Shown: in pieces, positions 26,719 to 35,496 of the stretch
Position numbering within the stretch: the first letter of the stretch is position 1
Layout of the letters: each line of letters starts with the position of its first letter
NCBI RefSeq assembly: GCF_009469765.1
Contig: NZ_SSSQ01000001.1
Coordinates: forward strand, 434,001-498,000
Reading direction: 5' to 3'
Origin: Dechloromonas hortensis
GTDB taxonomy: Bacteria; Pseudomonadota; Gammaproteobacteria; Burkholderiales; Rhodocyclaceae
Length of the DNA: 64,000 nt
The notes under the pieces: generated by a model
What the model saw: only the letters and a program-made list of their open reading frames with translations
Told to the model about the DNA's origin: nothing
The model's database searches: none
Position numbers and translations under genes: made by a program

Positions 26719-27473
26719 AAGATCGCTTCAATCTCTACCGCTTCGCCTCGCCGGCGACCTTCTACCCGCTGGCCGGTACGCTGATTCCCTATTTCGCCGC
26801 CATCTCGGTCATCTTCGGCTTGGCCGGACTCTATCTCGGCATGCTGGTCGCGCCGACCGATTTCCAGCAGGGCGAGGGCTACCGCATCATCTTCATCCAC
26901 GTCCCGGCCTCCTGGATGTCGATGTTCATCTATCTGGTGATGGCTTTCTGGGCCGCCATCGGCCTCGCCTTCAACACCCGGCTGTCCGGCATGATGGCGC
27001 AGGCACTGGCCCCGACCGGCGCGCTGATGGCTTTCCTGTCGCTGTGGACCGGCGCCCTGTGGGGCAAGCCGATGTGGGGCGCCTGGTGGGTGTGGGATGC
27101 CCGTCTGACCTCGGAACTGATCCTGCTCTTCCTTTATATCGGCTACATGGCGTTGACCGCAGCGATCGACGATGCCCGCCGCGCCGACAAGGCGGGCGGC
27201 CTGTTGCTGCTGGTCGGCGTCGTCAATGTGCCGATCATCTATTTCTCGGTGAAGTGGTGGAACACGCTGCATCAGGGTTCCAGCGTCAACCTGACCAAGT
27301 CGTCGATGGCCGAAACCATGCTCTGGGGCATGCTGCTGATGGCGATGTGCTTCTGGATGTACTCGATCGCCGTCGCCCTGATGCGGGTACGCACCATCAT
27401 GCTCGAACGCGAGCGCAATACCGACTGGGTCAAGGCCGAACTGGGCGGACAAGTGGCCGGAGGTAAGAAATGA
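26715..27473 (+). CDS. ccmC: Heme-handling protein CcmC
   Basis: I start at the ATG at 26715 (MKDRFNLYRFASPATFYPLA), which overlaps the ccmB stop; a much longer frame from 26217 lies inside ccmB. The 252-residue protein has six membrane helices and the tryptophan-rich heme-binding WGAWWVWDARLTSELIL, with flanking histidines in FIHVPASWMS and TLHQGSSV. CcmC attaches heme to CcmE in the periplasm. Confidence 0.96.
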   Translation: MKDRFNLYRFASPATFYPLAGTLIPYFAAISVIFGLAGLYLGMLVAPTDFQQGEGYRIIFIHVPASWMSMFIYLVMAFWAAIGLAFNTRLSGMMAQALAPTGALMAFLSLWTGALWGKPMWGAWWVWDARLTSELILLFLYIGYMALTAAIDDARRADKAGGLLLLVGVVNVPIIYFSVKWWNTLHQGSSVNLTKSSMAETMLWGMLLMAMCFWMYSIAVALMRVRTIMLERERNTDWVKAELGGQVAGGKK

Positions 27474-27670
27474 TCCACTGGAACAGCTTTGCCGACTTTC
27501 TCGCCATGGGCGGCTACGGCTTTTACGTCTGGGGCTCCTTCGGCGCCACCGCGCTGATCATGGCGATTGAACCGATCATGGTCGCCCGCAATCGAAAGAC
27601 CACCATTACTCGTCTGCAGCGCCAGATGAGGGCAGAAACCCGCGCTGAAAACAGGAACACCGCAGAATGA
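27470..27670 (+). CDS. ccmD: Small heme-exporter membrane protein CcmD
   Basis: The 66-residue protein has one membrane helix (about residues 15-38) in the typical [20 protein letters not shown] context and a basic cytoplasmic tail. CcmD is needed to free heme-loaded CcmE from CcmABC. It overlaps both ccmC and ccmE by 4 bp. Confidence 0.93.
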   Translation: MIHWNSFADFLAMGGYGFYVWGSFGATALIMAIEPIMVARNRKTTITRLQRQMRAETRAENRNTAE

Positions 27671-28152
27671 AATCCCGTCACAAGAAACTCGCCCTGATCG
27701 GCGGCGCGCTGGCTGTCGTCGGCATCATCGCCGCCCTCGTTCTCAATGCGCTGAACAGCAACATCGCCCTCTACATTTCGCCGACCGACGTCGCCGCCGG
27801 CAAGGCACCGCAGGGCAAGGTCTTCCGCATCGGCGGCCTGGTCAAGGAAGGCAGCCTGCAGCGACAGGCCGATGGCGTCACCATCGCCTTCATCGTCACC
27901 GATACCGACCAGGACATCACCGTGAACTACAAGGGCATCCTGCCCGACCTCTTCAAGGAAGGCAAAGGCGTCGTCGCCCAGGGCAAGATGGTGGACAACG
28001 GCACTTTCAGCGCCAACGAAGTGCTCGCCAAGCATGACGAGAACTACATGCCGCCGGAAGCCGCCAAGGCCGTCGGCGACGCCCACGAACGCGCTGCCGA
28101 AAAGAAGGCGGCCGCGGCTGCCAGTGGCGCCCAACCGAAAGCGAGTTACTGA
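27667..28152 (+). CDS. ccmE: Periplasmic heme chaperone CcmE
   Basis: The 161-residue protein has an N-terminal membrane anchor (about 8-30) and an OB-fold periplasmic domain. [12 protein letters not shown] supplies the heme-attaching histidine (about residue 121) and nearby tyrosine. The Ala- and Lys-rich tail is typical. It carries heme from CcmC to the CcmFH lyase. It starts inside ccmD (4-bp overlap). Confidence 0.96.
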   Translation: MKSRHKKLALIGGALAVVGIIAALVLNALNSNIALYISPTDVAAGKAPQGKVFRIGGLVKEGSLQRQADGVTIAFIVTDTDQDITVNYKGILPDLFKEGKGVVAQGKMVDNGTFSANEVLAKHDENYMPPEAAKAVGDAHERAAEKKAAAAASGAQPKASY

Positions 28153-28154
28153 GC

Positions 28155-30143
28155 ATGATTCCCGAACTCGGCCATTTCGCGCTGATCCTCGCTGCGCTGG
28201 TCGCGCTGGTCCTCGGCACCCTGCCGCTGATCGGCGCCCACAACAACCGCCTGGCCTGGGTCGCCGTCGCCCGCCCGGCCGCCTCGGCGCTGGCGCTGCT
28301 CGTCACCTTCTCCTTCGCCTGCCTGACCCAGGCTTTCGTCAGCAACGACTTCTCGGTGGTCTATGTCGCCCAGCACTCCAATTCGCTGCTGCCGCTGCAA
28401 TACCGCGTCGCCGCCGTCTGGGGCGGCCATGAAGGCTCGCTGCTGCTGTGGATGCTGATGCTGACCTGGTGGGCCTTCGCCGTCGCCATGCTGTCGCGCC
28501 AGTTGCCGGAAACCATGGTCGCTCGCGTCCTCGGCACGCTCGGCCTGGTCGCCTTCGGCTTCCTGCTCTTCATCCTGATCACCTCCAGCCCCTTCGAGCG
28601 CCTGCTGCCGGGGGCCGCCGAAGGGCGCGACCTCAATCCGCTACTGCAGGACTTCGGCCTGGTCATCCACCCGCCGCTGCTTTACATGGGCTACGTCGGC
28701 TTCTCGGTCGCCTACGCCTTCGCCATCGCGGCGCTGCTCTCCGGTCAGTTGGACGCCGCCTGGGCGCGCTGGTCGCGGCCGTGGACAACCGCCGCCTGGG
28801 TCTTCCTGACCCTCGGCATCGCCATGGGCTCGTGGTGGGCTTATTACGAACTGGGCTGGGGCGGCTGGTGGTTCTGGGATCCGGTCGAAAACGCTTCCTT
28901 CATGCCCTGGCTGGTCGGTACGGCGCTGATCCATTCGCTGGCCGTCACCGAAAAGCGCGGCAGCTTCAAGAACTGGACGGTGCTGCTGGCGATTTCCGCC
29001 TTCTCGCTGTCGCTGCTCGGGACCTTCCTGGTCCGTTCCGGCGTGCTGACTTCGGTCCACGCCTTCGCCACCGACCCGCGGCGCGGCATCTTCATCCTGA
29101 TCTTCCTGGTCGCCGTGATCGGCACCTCGCTCGCACTGTTCGCCTGGCGCGCCCCGAAAGTCGGGCTGGGCGGCCGCTTCGGGCTGGTTTCGCGCGAATC
29201 GCTGCTGCTCACCAATAACGTGCTGCTCGTCGTCGCCTGTGCCACTGTCCTGCTCGGCACGCTCTACCCGCTGCTGATCGACGCGCTGGGCGTCGGCAAG
29301 ATTTCGGTCGGCCCACCGTACTTCAATGCCGTCTTCGTGCCGGTGATGACGCCAATTCTCTTCCTGATGGGCGTCGGCCCCTTCGCTCGCTGGAAGGAAG
29401 CATCGATTCCCGACATCGCCCGCACCGTGCGCTGGGCGCTGGCCGCCGCAGCCATCGTCGCCATCGCCCTGCCGCTGCTTTATGGCCAGTGGTCGGCGTT
29501 GACCGCGCTCGGCATCCTGCTCGCCGCCTGGATCGTATTCACCGCGCTGATCAACTTCGTCGAACGCGTCCAGCACACCCGGGCCGGCCAGTCCTTCCTG
29601 AGTGCTGCGCTCAAGCAGCCGCGCAGCTTCTTCGGCATGCATGTCGCCCACATTGGCATCGCCGTCTTCGTCGTCGGCGTCACCATGGTGAGCAGCTTCC
29701 AGGAAGAAAAGGACGTCAAGATGGCGCCCGGCGAAAGCGTCGATGTCGCCGGCTACCACTTCACCTTCAACGGCGTGAAGGCGGTCGAGGGGCCGAACTA
29801 CGTCGCCGCTCAGGGCGATTTCGATCTGGCGGTGAACGGTAAATTCCTGCTCAAAATGAATCCGGAAAAGCGCAATTACCATTCCTCGACGATGCCGATG
29901 ACCGAAGCCGCCATCGATGCCGGTCTGCTGCGCGACGTCTATGTCTCGCTCGGCGAGCCGATCGACCGCGACAAGCCAGAAGGCGAATGGGCGGTGCGCG
30001 TCTATTACAAACCCTATGTCGACTGGATCTGGGGCGGTTGCGTGCTGATGGCGCTGGGCGGCTGCCTGGCCCTGCTCGATCGCCGCTATCGCGTCAAGGC
30101 CCGTGCTGCCGCCACCATTCCCGCTGGAACCCAACAAGCATGA
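28155..30143 (+). CDS. ccmF: Cytochrome c heme lyase subunit CcmF
   Basis: The 662-residue membrane protein has many transmembrane helices and the WWD-type domain GWGGWWFWDPVENASFMPWL near residue 236. A large periplasmic loop near the C-terminus (about 510-615) precedes the last helix. It joins heme to apocytochromes together with CcmH. It begins 2 bp after ccmE ends and overlaps ccmG by 4 bp. Confidence 0.97.
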   Translation: MIPELGHFALILAALVALVLGTLPLIGAHNNRLAWVAVARPAASALALLVTFSFACLTQAFVSNDFSVVYVAQHSNSLLPLQYRVAAVWGGHEGSLLLWMLMLTWWAFAVAMLSRQLPETMVARVLGTLGLVAFGFLLFILITSSPFERLLPGAAEGRDLNPLLQDFGLVIHPPLLYMGYVGFSVAYAFAIAALLSGQLDAAWARWSRPWTTAAWVFLTLGIAMGSWWAYYELGWGGWWFWDPVENASFMPWLVGTALIHSLAVTEKRGSFKNWTVLLAISAFSLSLLGTFLVRSGVLTSVHAFATDPRRGIFILIFLVAVIGTSLALFAWRAPKVGLGGRFGLVSRESLLLTNNVLLVVACATVLLGTLYPLLIDALGVGKISVGPPYFNAVFVPVMTPILFLMGVGPFARWKEASIPDIARTVRWALAAAAIVAIALPLLYGQWSALTALGILLAAWIVFTALINFVERVQHTRAGQSFLSAALKQPRSFFGMHVAHIGIAVFVVGVTMVSSFQEEKDVKMAPGESVDVAGYHFTFNGVKAVEGPNYVAAQGDFDLAVNGKFLLKMNPEKRNYHSSTMPMTEAAIDAGLLRDVYVSLGEPIDRDKPEGEWAVRVYYKPYVDWIWGGCVLMALGGCLALLDRRYRVKARAAATIPAGTQQA

Positions 30144-30724
30144 ACCGTTACTACTGGATTCTGGGGGCCTTTGCCGCCCTCGTCGCCCTGCTCGCCATCG
30201 GCCTCAACCTCAACCCGCGCGACGTGCCGTCACCGCTGGTCGGCAAGCCGGCGCCGGCCTTCAACCTGAACGTGCTGGCCAAACCGGAAACCACGCTCGG
30301 CCCGAAGGACATGCAGGGCAAGGTCTGGCTGCTCAACGTCTGGGCTTCGTGGTGCGTCTCCTGCCGCCAGGAACACCCGGTGCTGGTCGAGTTCTCGAAG
30401 AAAGTGAATGTCCCGCTGATCGGCCTCAACTACAAGGAAGTGCGGGGCGACGGCGGTTTCGACATGAGCAAGATGGCGGCCGATGAAGAGAAAAAACTCG
30501 CCTTCGAGCGCGCCAACAAATGGCTGGCCGACCACGGCGACCCGTACACGCTGACCGTGATGGACCTCGACGGCCGGGTCGGTATCGACTACGGCGTCTA
30601 TGGCGTGCCGGAAACCTACGTCATCGACAAGGCCGGCCTGATCCGCATGAAGCATACCGGCCCGATCACGCCCGAGGTGCTCGGCAAGAAGATCATGCCG
30701 CTGCTCGCGGAGCTCAACAAATGA
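30140..30724 (+). CDS. ccmG: Membrane-anchored thiol-disulfide reductase CcmG/DsbE
   Basis: From the ATG at 30140 the product is 194 residues. It has an N-terminal membrane anchor (about 5-24), the family motif PAPAFNLNVL and the thioredoxin active site WASWCVSCRQEHP (about residues 70-82). The cis-Pro region is GVPETYVID. CcmG keeps the heme-binding cysteines of apocytochromes reduced. It overlaps ccmF and ccmH by 4 bp each. Confidence 0.95.
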   Translation: MNRYYWILGAFAALVALLAIGLNLNPRDVPSPLVGKPAPAFNLNVLAKPETTLGPKDMQGKVWLLNVWASWCVSCRQEHPVLVEFSKKVNVPLIGLNYKEVRGDGGFDMSKMAADEEKKLAFERANKWLADHGDPYTLTVMDLDGRVGIDYGVYGVPETYVIDKAGLIRMKHTGPITPEVLGKKIMPLLAELNK

Positions 30725-31230
30725 AGCGCCTGCTGACGCTGGTTTTTGCCCTTTTTATCGCGTCGACCGCGCCCGGCACGAAGTACCCTTGGGGTGCAGC
30801 ATTTGCCATGGACAGCGCCACCGAAGCGGCGCTCGCCGCCGACCCGGTCGCCGAAAAGCGCTTGCAGAAGCTGTCCGAGGAACTGCGCTGCCTGGTCTGC
30901 CAGAACCAGACCATCGCCGACTCCAATGCCGAACTGGCCCAGGATCTGCGCCGCGAAGTGCGGACGATGATCAAGGACGGCAAGACGGACAAGGAAATCG
31001 TCGATTTCATGGTCACCCGCTACGGCGATTTCGTGCTCTACCGGCCGCCGGTCAAGGGCATCACGCTGCTCCTCTGGGGTGGCCCGGTCGCCCTGATGCT
31101 GCTTGGCCTGTTCATCCTGCAACGCTATCTGCGCCGCCGGACCACCCGCATCAATGCCGAAGACCAGCCGCTCTCGGCTGACGAAGCCAGCCGCGCCGAC
31201 GCGCTGCTCAAGGAAAACACCCCGAAATGA
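30721..31230 (+). CDS. ccmH: Cytochrome c maturation protein CcmH (CcmL-type, thiol domain)
   Basis: The 169-residue product has a signal peptide, the redox motif LRCLVCQNQTIADSN (about residues 55-70) and one C-terminal membrane helix (about 105-127). The signal region is odd: between FIASTA and AFAMDS lie about nine extra residues (PGTKYPWGA). They are encoded by a copy of the palindromic repeat also seen in hypF. The frame is intact and the helix-breaking insert sits at the end of the leader, so export may still work. In this family CcmH reduces apocytochrome c thiols; the TPR part is the separate downstream gene. Confidence 0.93.
   Translation: MKRLLTLVFALFIASTAPGTKYPWGAAFAMDSATEAALAADPVAEKRLQKLSEELRCLVCQNQTIADSNAELAQDLRREVRTMIKDGKTDKEIVDFMVTRYGDFVLYRPPVKGITLLLWGGPVALMLLGLFILQRYLRRRTTRINAEDQPLSADEASRADALLKENTPK
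30741..30798 (+). repeat. Short palindromic repeat inserted in frame in the ccmH leader
   Basis: The segment 30766-30797 matches hypF 6887-6918 at 27 of 32 positions, including the core ACCCTTGGGGT. It encodes PGTKYPWG inside the signal-peptide end of CcmH, where family members go straight from the hydrophobic core to the AFA cleavage site. The frame is preserved. Confidence 0.6.
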
Positions 31231-32069
31231 CCCAGTTCGCCCTTTTCGCCATCCTGCTCATCGTGGTGGTCGCCGCCTTCATTTTGCCACCGCTTTGGCT
31301 CGGCCTGCGCGCCCCCAAGCCGAAAGCCGACCGCAAGGAAGCCAACCTCGCCATCTTCCGCGACCAGTTGACCGAACTCGAACGCGAGAAGGACAACGGC
31401 ACGCTGGCCGATAGCGACTTCGAGCAGGCCAAGCGCGAACTGCAACGGCGCCTGCTGGAGGAAGTCGAACCGGCCGCCGCCGAGGCGACCGTCCCCGCCA
31501 GCCACGGCCCGAGCCGCAAAACGGCAATCGCCCTGCTCCTGCTGCTGCCCATCCTCGGCCTGCTCGGCTACGGCATACTCGGCAATCCGCGCGCCCTCGA
31601 CCCGGCCCAGACCGTTGCCAAGCCGCAGATGACGCCGGAGCAAATCAACGGCATGGTCGCCAAACTGGCCGAACGCATGCAGGCCAATCCGGACGACCTC
31701 AAGGGCTGGCTGATGCTGGCCCGCTCCTACAAGACCATGGGCCGCTATGAAGATGCAGCCACCGCCTACGGCAAGGCAGAAAAGCTGGTCAACGAAGACC
31801 CTGACCTGCTTGCTGCCTACGCCGAAACGATCGCCATGGCGCGCGGCGAAGGCCTCAAGGGCAAGCCGATGCAGCTTGTCGAAAAGGCCTTGAAACTCGA
31901 TCCCAAGCACGGTCACAGCCTGTTCCTGGCCGGCGCCGGCGCCATGGAAGCCGGCGACAACAAGAAGGGCATCGCCTATTGGGAAGCCCTGCTGCTGCAA
32001 GTCGAGCCGGGTTCGGAAATCGACCAGATGTTGCGCAACGGCATCGACAAGATGAAAGCCGGCGGCTAA
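31227..32069 (+). CDS. ccmI: Cytochrome c maturation TPR protein CcmI/CycH
   Basis: The 280-residue protein has two membrane helices (about 4-26 and 92-112) around a cytoplasmic coiled-coil loop (RDQLTELEREKDNGTLADSD), then TPR repeats (about 140-270, e.g. GWLMLARSYKTMGRYEDAATAYGKAEKL). CcmI binds apocytochromes and presents them to the CcmFH lyase. It overlaps ccmH by 4 bp and is followed 3 bp later by napF. Confidence 0.94.
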   Translation: MTQFALFAILLIVVVAAFILPPLWLGLRAPKPKADRKEANLAIFRDQLTELEREKDNGTLADSDFEQAKRELQRRLLEEVEPAAAEATVPASHGPSRKTAIALLLLLPILGLLGYGILGNPRALDPAQTVAKPQMTPEQINGMVAKLAERMQANPDDLKGWLMLARSYKTMGRYEDAATAYGKAEKLVNEDPDLLAAYAETIAMARGEGLKGKPMQLVEKALKLDPKHGHSLFLAGAGAMEAGDNKKGIAYWEALLLQVEPGSEIDQMLRNGIDKMKAGG

Positions 32070-32072
32070 ACC

Positions 32073-32552
32073 ATGGTCGATGCCGGGCGCCGCGCCTTCT
32101 TCCGCGGTCGACCGCGCCCGAAGGCCGAAATCCGGCCGCCCTGGGCGCGCGACGAGGCGGCCTTCATCGACCACTGCACACGCTGCAACGACTGCCTGAA
32201 GGCCTGCCCCCAGAACATCCTGGTCGCCGGCGACGGCGGCTACCCGACCGTCGATTTCAAGGTCGCCGAATGCACCTTCTGCGGCGACTGCGTCAGCGCC
32301 TGCCAGCCCAAAGCCCTGTGGCGTGCCGAAAACGCCGCCCCCTGGCCGTACACCGCCAGCATCGGCGAAGATTGCCTGCCGCATCAAGGCGTCGAATGCC
32401 GGGTCTGCGGGGACTACTGCGATGCCCGCGCCATCCGCTTCACGCCGCGCCTGGGTGGCAGTCCGCTGCCGGAAATCGATCTCGAAAAATGTACCGGCTG
32501 CGGCGCCTGCGTCGCCCCCTGCCCAACGCTGGCCGTCACCATACGCCGCTAA
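32073..32552 (+). CDS. napF: Ferredoxin-type protein NapF
   Basis: The 159-residue iron-sulfur protein has three complete four-cysteine cluster motifs: CTRCNDCLKACP (about 34-45), CTFCGDCVSACQP (about 67) and CTGCGACVAPCP (about 140). A fourth, incomplete cysteine set, ECRVCGDYC, lies near 110. The N-terminus (RRAFFRGRP) is typical of NapF, which aids assembly of periplasmic nitrate reductase NapA. It starts 3 bp after ccmI, so it is probably the last gene of the FNR-controlled ccm operon. No other nap gene is in the window. Confidence 0.88.
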   Translation: MVDAGRRAFFRGRPRPKAEIRPPWARDEAAFIDHCTRCNDCLKACPQNILVAGDGGYPTVDFKVAECTFCGDCVSACQPKALWRAENAAPWPYTASIGEDCLPHQGVECRVCGDYCDARAIRFTPRLGGSPLPEIDLEKCTGCGACVAPCPTLAVTIRR

Positions 32553-32631
32553 ATCGCCGGGTACGTTCCGCTCCGCCGCCAATGGCGCTATGCTTGTCGC
32601 TACAACGCAATTCGCCACCCGGAGACAAGCA

Positions 32632-33564
32632 ATGACGCAACAAAAATACCGCCTCGTGACCCGCAGCGACTTTGACGGCCTGGTCTGCGCCGTGCTGCTC
32701 AACGAACTTGACCTGATCGACGACATCAAGTTCGTGCACCCGAAGGACATGCAGGACGGCAAGGTGGATATCACCGGCAATGACATCACGACCAACCTGC
32801 CCTACGTCGCCGCCGCCCATCTCGCTTTCGACCACCACCTGTCGGAAACCATCCGCAATACCGGCGAGCGCAAGAACCACATCATCGAAGCGGCAGCCCC
32901 CTCGGCAGCGCGTGTCGTGTACAACTACTACGGCGGCAAGGAAGCCTTCCCAAACATCACCGACGACATGATGGATGCGGTCGACAAGGCCGATTCGGCA
33001 CAATTCAGCCGCGACGAGATCCTCAATCCAAAGGACTGGGTGCTGCTCAATTACCTGATGGATGCCCGCACCGGTCTCGGCCGCTTCCGCGAGTTCCGGA
33101 TCAGCAACTACGCACTGATGATGGATCTGATCAAGTATTGCCGCAATCACGGCATCGATGAAATCCTCGCCCTGCCGGACGTCAAGGAACGCGTCGAACT
33201 CTATGTCGACCAGGCGGAAAAAGCCAAGGACCAGATCCTGCGCTGCACCACCGTACACAAGAACCTGGCCGTGCTCGACCTGCGCAACGAAGAAACGATC
33301 TGGGCGACCAACCGTTTCATGATCTACGCGCTGTTCCCGCAGACCAACATTTCGATCCATGTGATGTGGGGCGTCCAGAAGCAGAACACCGTTTTCGCCA
33401 CCGGCAAGTCGATTCTCGATCGGGGCAGCAAGACCAATGTCGGCGAACTGATGCTGGCCTACGGCGGCGGTGGTCACCAGGCAGCCGGCACCTGCCAGGT
33501 CGCCAACGATCAGGCGGCGGCTACCCTGCAGGCGCTGATCACCAAGATCAACGCCGACGGCTGA
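32632..33564 (+). CDS. DHH-family phosphoesterase (exopolyphosphatase-like)
   Basis: The start is the ATG at 32632 preceded by GGAG; the frame from 32323 runs inside napF. The 310-residue product has the DHH-superfamily motifs RSDFDGLVCA (about residues 11-20), AFDHHLSE (about 65-72, the DHH triad) and the C-terminal DHHA1-type GGGGHQAAGTCQV. Members hydrolyse phosphodiester bonds in nucleotides, cyclic dinucleotides or polyphosphate. Substrate cannot be told from sequence here. The 79-bp gap after napF could hold a separate promoter. Confidence 0.85.
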   Translation: MTQQKYRLVTRSDFDGLVCAVLLNELDLIDDIKFVHPKDMQDGKVDITGNDITTNLPYVAAAHLAFDHHLSETIRNTGERKNHIIEAAAPSAARVVYNYYGGKEAFPNITDDMMDAVDKADSAQFSRDEILNPKDWVLLNYLMDARTGLGRFREFRISNYALMMDLIKYCRNHGIDEILALPDVKERVELYVDQAEKAKDQILRCTTVHKNLAVLDLRNEETIWATNRFMIYALFPQTNISIHVMWGVQKQNTVFATGKSILDRGSKTNVGELMLAYGGGGHQAAGTCQVANDQAAATLQALITKINADG

Positions 33565-33828
33565 TCAGTCTTCGAGCGGAACAGGCGGAATGAGCGGCGG
33601 CGGCAAAAAGCCCAGTTCGATCATCTCCGCCTCCAGCTTGATGCGCAGAATCAGCAGACCCTGCAAGTTCTCCCGGGCCTTGTCATCGGCCCAACTGTCG
33701 TGATGCTCGCCCAGACAGCGCTCGACCTCGTAACGATTGGCCAGGCTGACGCCGCAAATGGCGGCATAACGCCGAATCTCGTGATCAAGATCGGCCAATT
33801 CGCGCTCATAATGTTCAAATCCGCTCAT
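33565..33828 (-). CDS. Small hypothetical protein
   Basis: The likely start is the ATG at 33828 (MSGFEHYERELADLDHEIRR), giving 87 residues; the longer frame to 34023 lies in the opposite gene. It is acidic and mostly helical, with ENLQGLLILRIKLEAEMIELG, and ends in a proline-rich tail (FLPPPLIPPVPLED). No domain is recognised. It is convergent with the DHH gene (stops 1 bp apart) and divergent from the next gene, with only 29 bp between start codons. Clear G/C third-position bias supports coding. Confidence 0.7.
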   Translation of the reverse strand: MSGFEHYERELADLDHEIRRYAAICGVSLANRYEVERCLGEHHDSWADDKARENLQGLLILRIKLEAEMIELGFLPPPLIPPVPLED

Positions 33829-33857
33829 GGATCGAGCATACCCTGAAAGGAGCGACC

Positions 33858-35390
33858 ATGCACAGGCTGCAACTCCCCGCCGCCCACAGCAAGCTGGCAC
33901 CGGCATTTCAGGATCTCGTCGCCGCCGAACGCTGGCTGGCCGCGCAAGCCGCCAACCAGCCCTGGCCGCTGTTGAGCGCCCTGACCGGCCAGATCGAGGC
34001 AATCGATGCCGCCGCCCTGCCACCTCCGCTCAGCCTACAACTGCTCGATCGCCTGCGCTCTGCCGCCCTGCCCGTGCAGGCCAGCCAGGAGGCACGCTAC
34101 AACCGCAAGGCACTGCCCCTGACCGCCGACGAACAGCAGGTTTTCGCAATGGCGCAGCGCCTGTGGCGCCAACTGGGCATCGCCTACCTGCGCCTGGCAC
34201 CGCACTTTGCCGGCGCCGAAAAGTGCCGGCCGCTGCACCGCGCCGCCAATGCCATCCGGCTCGCCCAATTCACCTGCTACCAGGCCAGCCAGGCCTGTCC
34301 GCCCGAGCTCGACCACCTGCTGCTGGCCATCCTCGCCCAGGCCGAGAGCGCCGGTGTCCTGCGCCAGGCGCTGGGCGATCCGGACTACCCGCACCTCGGC
34401 GAAGCGAATATTGCCGGGCTGCTGAGCTGGGCGATCCTGCTTCGCTTGGCCGACCCCTATCACTTTTCCTCGGCCCAACTGGCCGTCGCCAACAGGGCAC
34501 TCAGCCGCTGGCGCGAACTGTGCACTTTCCAGAGTGCGCCGGACAGTGATCGAAAAACACTGACCATCCCGCTCGCCCCGCTGTTCGGCGGCCCGCTGCC
34601 GGCTGGTCTGCCGGGCTGGCTCAACGTGCGTTCGGTCGACCGCAAGATCCGTTCGCGGATCGAATCGCTGCGCGCCGGCGAAGCGCCAGAAGCCCTCAAG
34701 CTCGGCCGCGAACTGTCAGCCGCCGCCTGCATCCGTTTGCTCAGCGACATCGACCACCACCTGCGCACTCCGGCTCCCGCCCCCAGCCAGGCCAGCGGCG
34801 AAATCGAACTGGCCTTTGGCGCCGAAGACGCCTACGCCATTTTCACGGGAGAAGAACTCAACCCGGGGAGCGGCATGAATGCGCGCAGCACCTCGATTGC
34901 CCATCAACGGATGGCGCTCTTCGGCTTCGACAGCCTGTCGCAAATGCCAACCGCCGTCCAGCGTATCGACGTTCCCAGCGAAACCTGGGCACGGACCGAC
35001 GGCCAGGTGACGCGGCTCGAAACAAACGGCCCACGCCTGCAGGCGCCCTGCCTGATCGCCACCCTGCAGGGCGATCAGCCGCGCCTTGGTGTTCTCTCCC
35101 GACTGCTCGCCACGGCAGACGGGCAACTCCATGCCCGGCTCGACTGGTACCCGGAACAGATCGAAGCCTGCACGCTGAAAATGGTCGCCACCAGCCCGCC
35201 CGGCCAGCCCCGCCACGCCGCCTTCGTGCTGCGCAGCGGCAGCGACCTCTCGCTGCTCGTCCCGGTCACCGCCGGTGTCCGCCTCGATATCGGGGTGGCG
35301 CTGGAGTGCGCTTCGGTCGTGCATCTGGTACCGCGGGAAGTCATCGAGCGCGGCGCCGACTTCGTCCGTTACGCCTGCCGACCGGCTTGA
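33858..35390 (+). CDS. Uncharacterised 510-residue protein
   Basis: An AAGGAG site precedes the ATG. The N-terminal half (about 1-290) is helical, with a charged segment ARYNRKALPLTADEQQVF followed by AQRLWRQLGIAYLRLAP. The C-terminal part (about 380-505) looks beta-rich. No signal peptide or membrane helix is seen. It is reminiscent of a betaproteobacterial family annotated variably as molecular chaperone or cyclic-di-GMP-binding protein, but I see no clear PilZ RxxxR motif and assign no function. It ends just before the hairpin cluster shared with pccA. Confidence 0.8.
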   Translation: MHRLQLPAAHSKLAPAFQDLVAAERWLAAQAANQPWPLLSALTGQIEAIDAAALPPPLSLQLLDRLRSAALPVQASQEARYNRKALPLTADEQQVFAMAQRLWRQLGIAYLRLAPHFAGAEKCRPLHRAANAIRLAQFTCYQASQACPPELDHLLLAILAQAESAGVLRQALGDPDYPHLGEANIAGLLSWAILLRLADPYHFSSAQLAVANRALSRWRELCTFQSAPDSDRKTLTIPLAPLFGGPLPAGLPGWLNVRSVDRKIRSRIESLRAGEAPEALKLGRELSAAACIRLLSDIDHHLRTPAPAPSQASGEIELAFGAEDAYAIFTGEELNPGSGMNARSTSIAHQRMALFGFDSLSQMPTAVQRIDVPSETWARTDGQVTRLETNGPRLQAPCLIATLQGDQPRLGVLSRLLATADGQLHARLDWYPEQIEACTLKMVATSPPGQPRHAAFVLRSGSDLSLLVPVTAGVRLDIGVALECASVVHLVPREVIERGADFVRYACRPA

Positions 35391-35403
35391 TTTGTATCCC
35401 AAG

Positions 35404-35430
35404 AAAAAGGCCCGTCTGAAGACGGGCCTT
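35404..35430 (-). terminator. Intrinsic terminator of the mcm-meaB-pccBA operon
   Basis: AAGGCCCGTC (35407-35416) pairs perfectly with GACGGGCCTT (35421-35430) around TGAA. On the minus strand it is followed by a T-run (35408-35404), so it ends the pccA transcript. The stem can also act on the plus strand against the convergent 33858-35390 gene. Confidence 0.85.
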
Positions 35431-35435
35431 GCTGG

Positions 35436-35486
35436 CTGCAGCCCGAGGGCTGCGGTAGACCACCGGTTTTGGGCAAAAACCGGTGG
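35436..35486. repeat. Two further hairpins in the convergent intergenic region
   Basis: GCAGCCC and GGGCTGC pair around GA at 35438-35453. CCACCGGTTTT (35460-35470) pairs with AAAACCGGTGG (35476-35486). With the terminator next to them, three hairpins stand in a row between two convergent genes. They may stop read-through from both sides or be REP-like elements. Confidence 0.6.
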
Positions 35487-35496
35487 CTAAGCCGGA

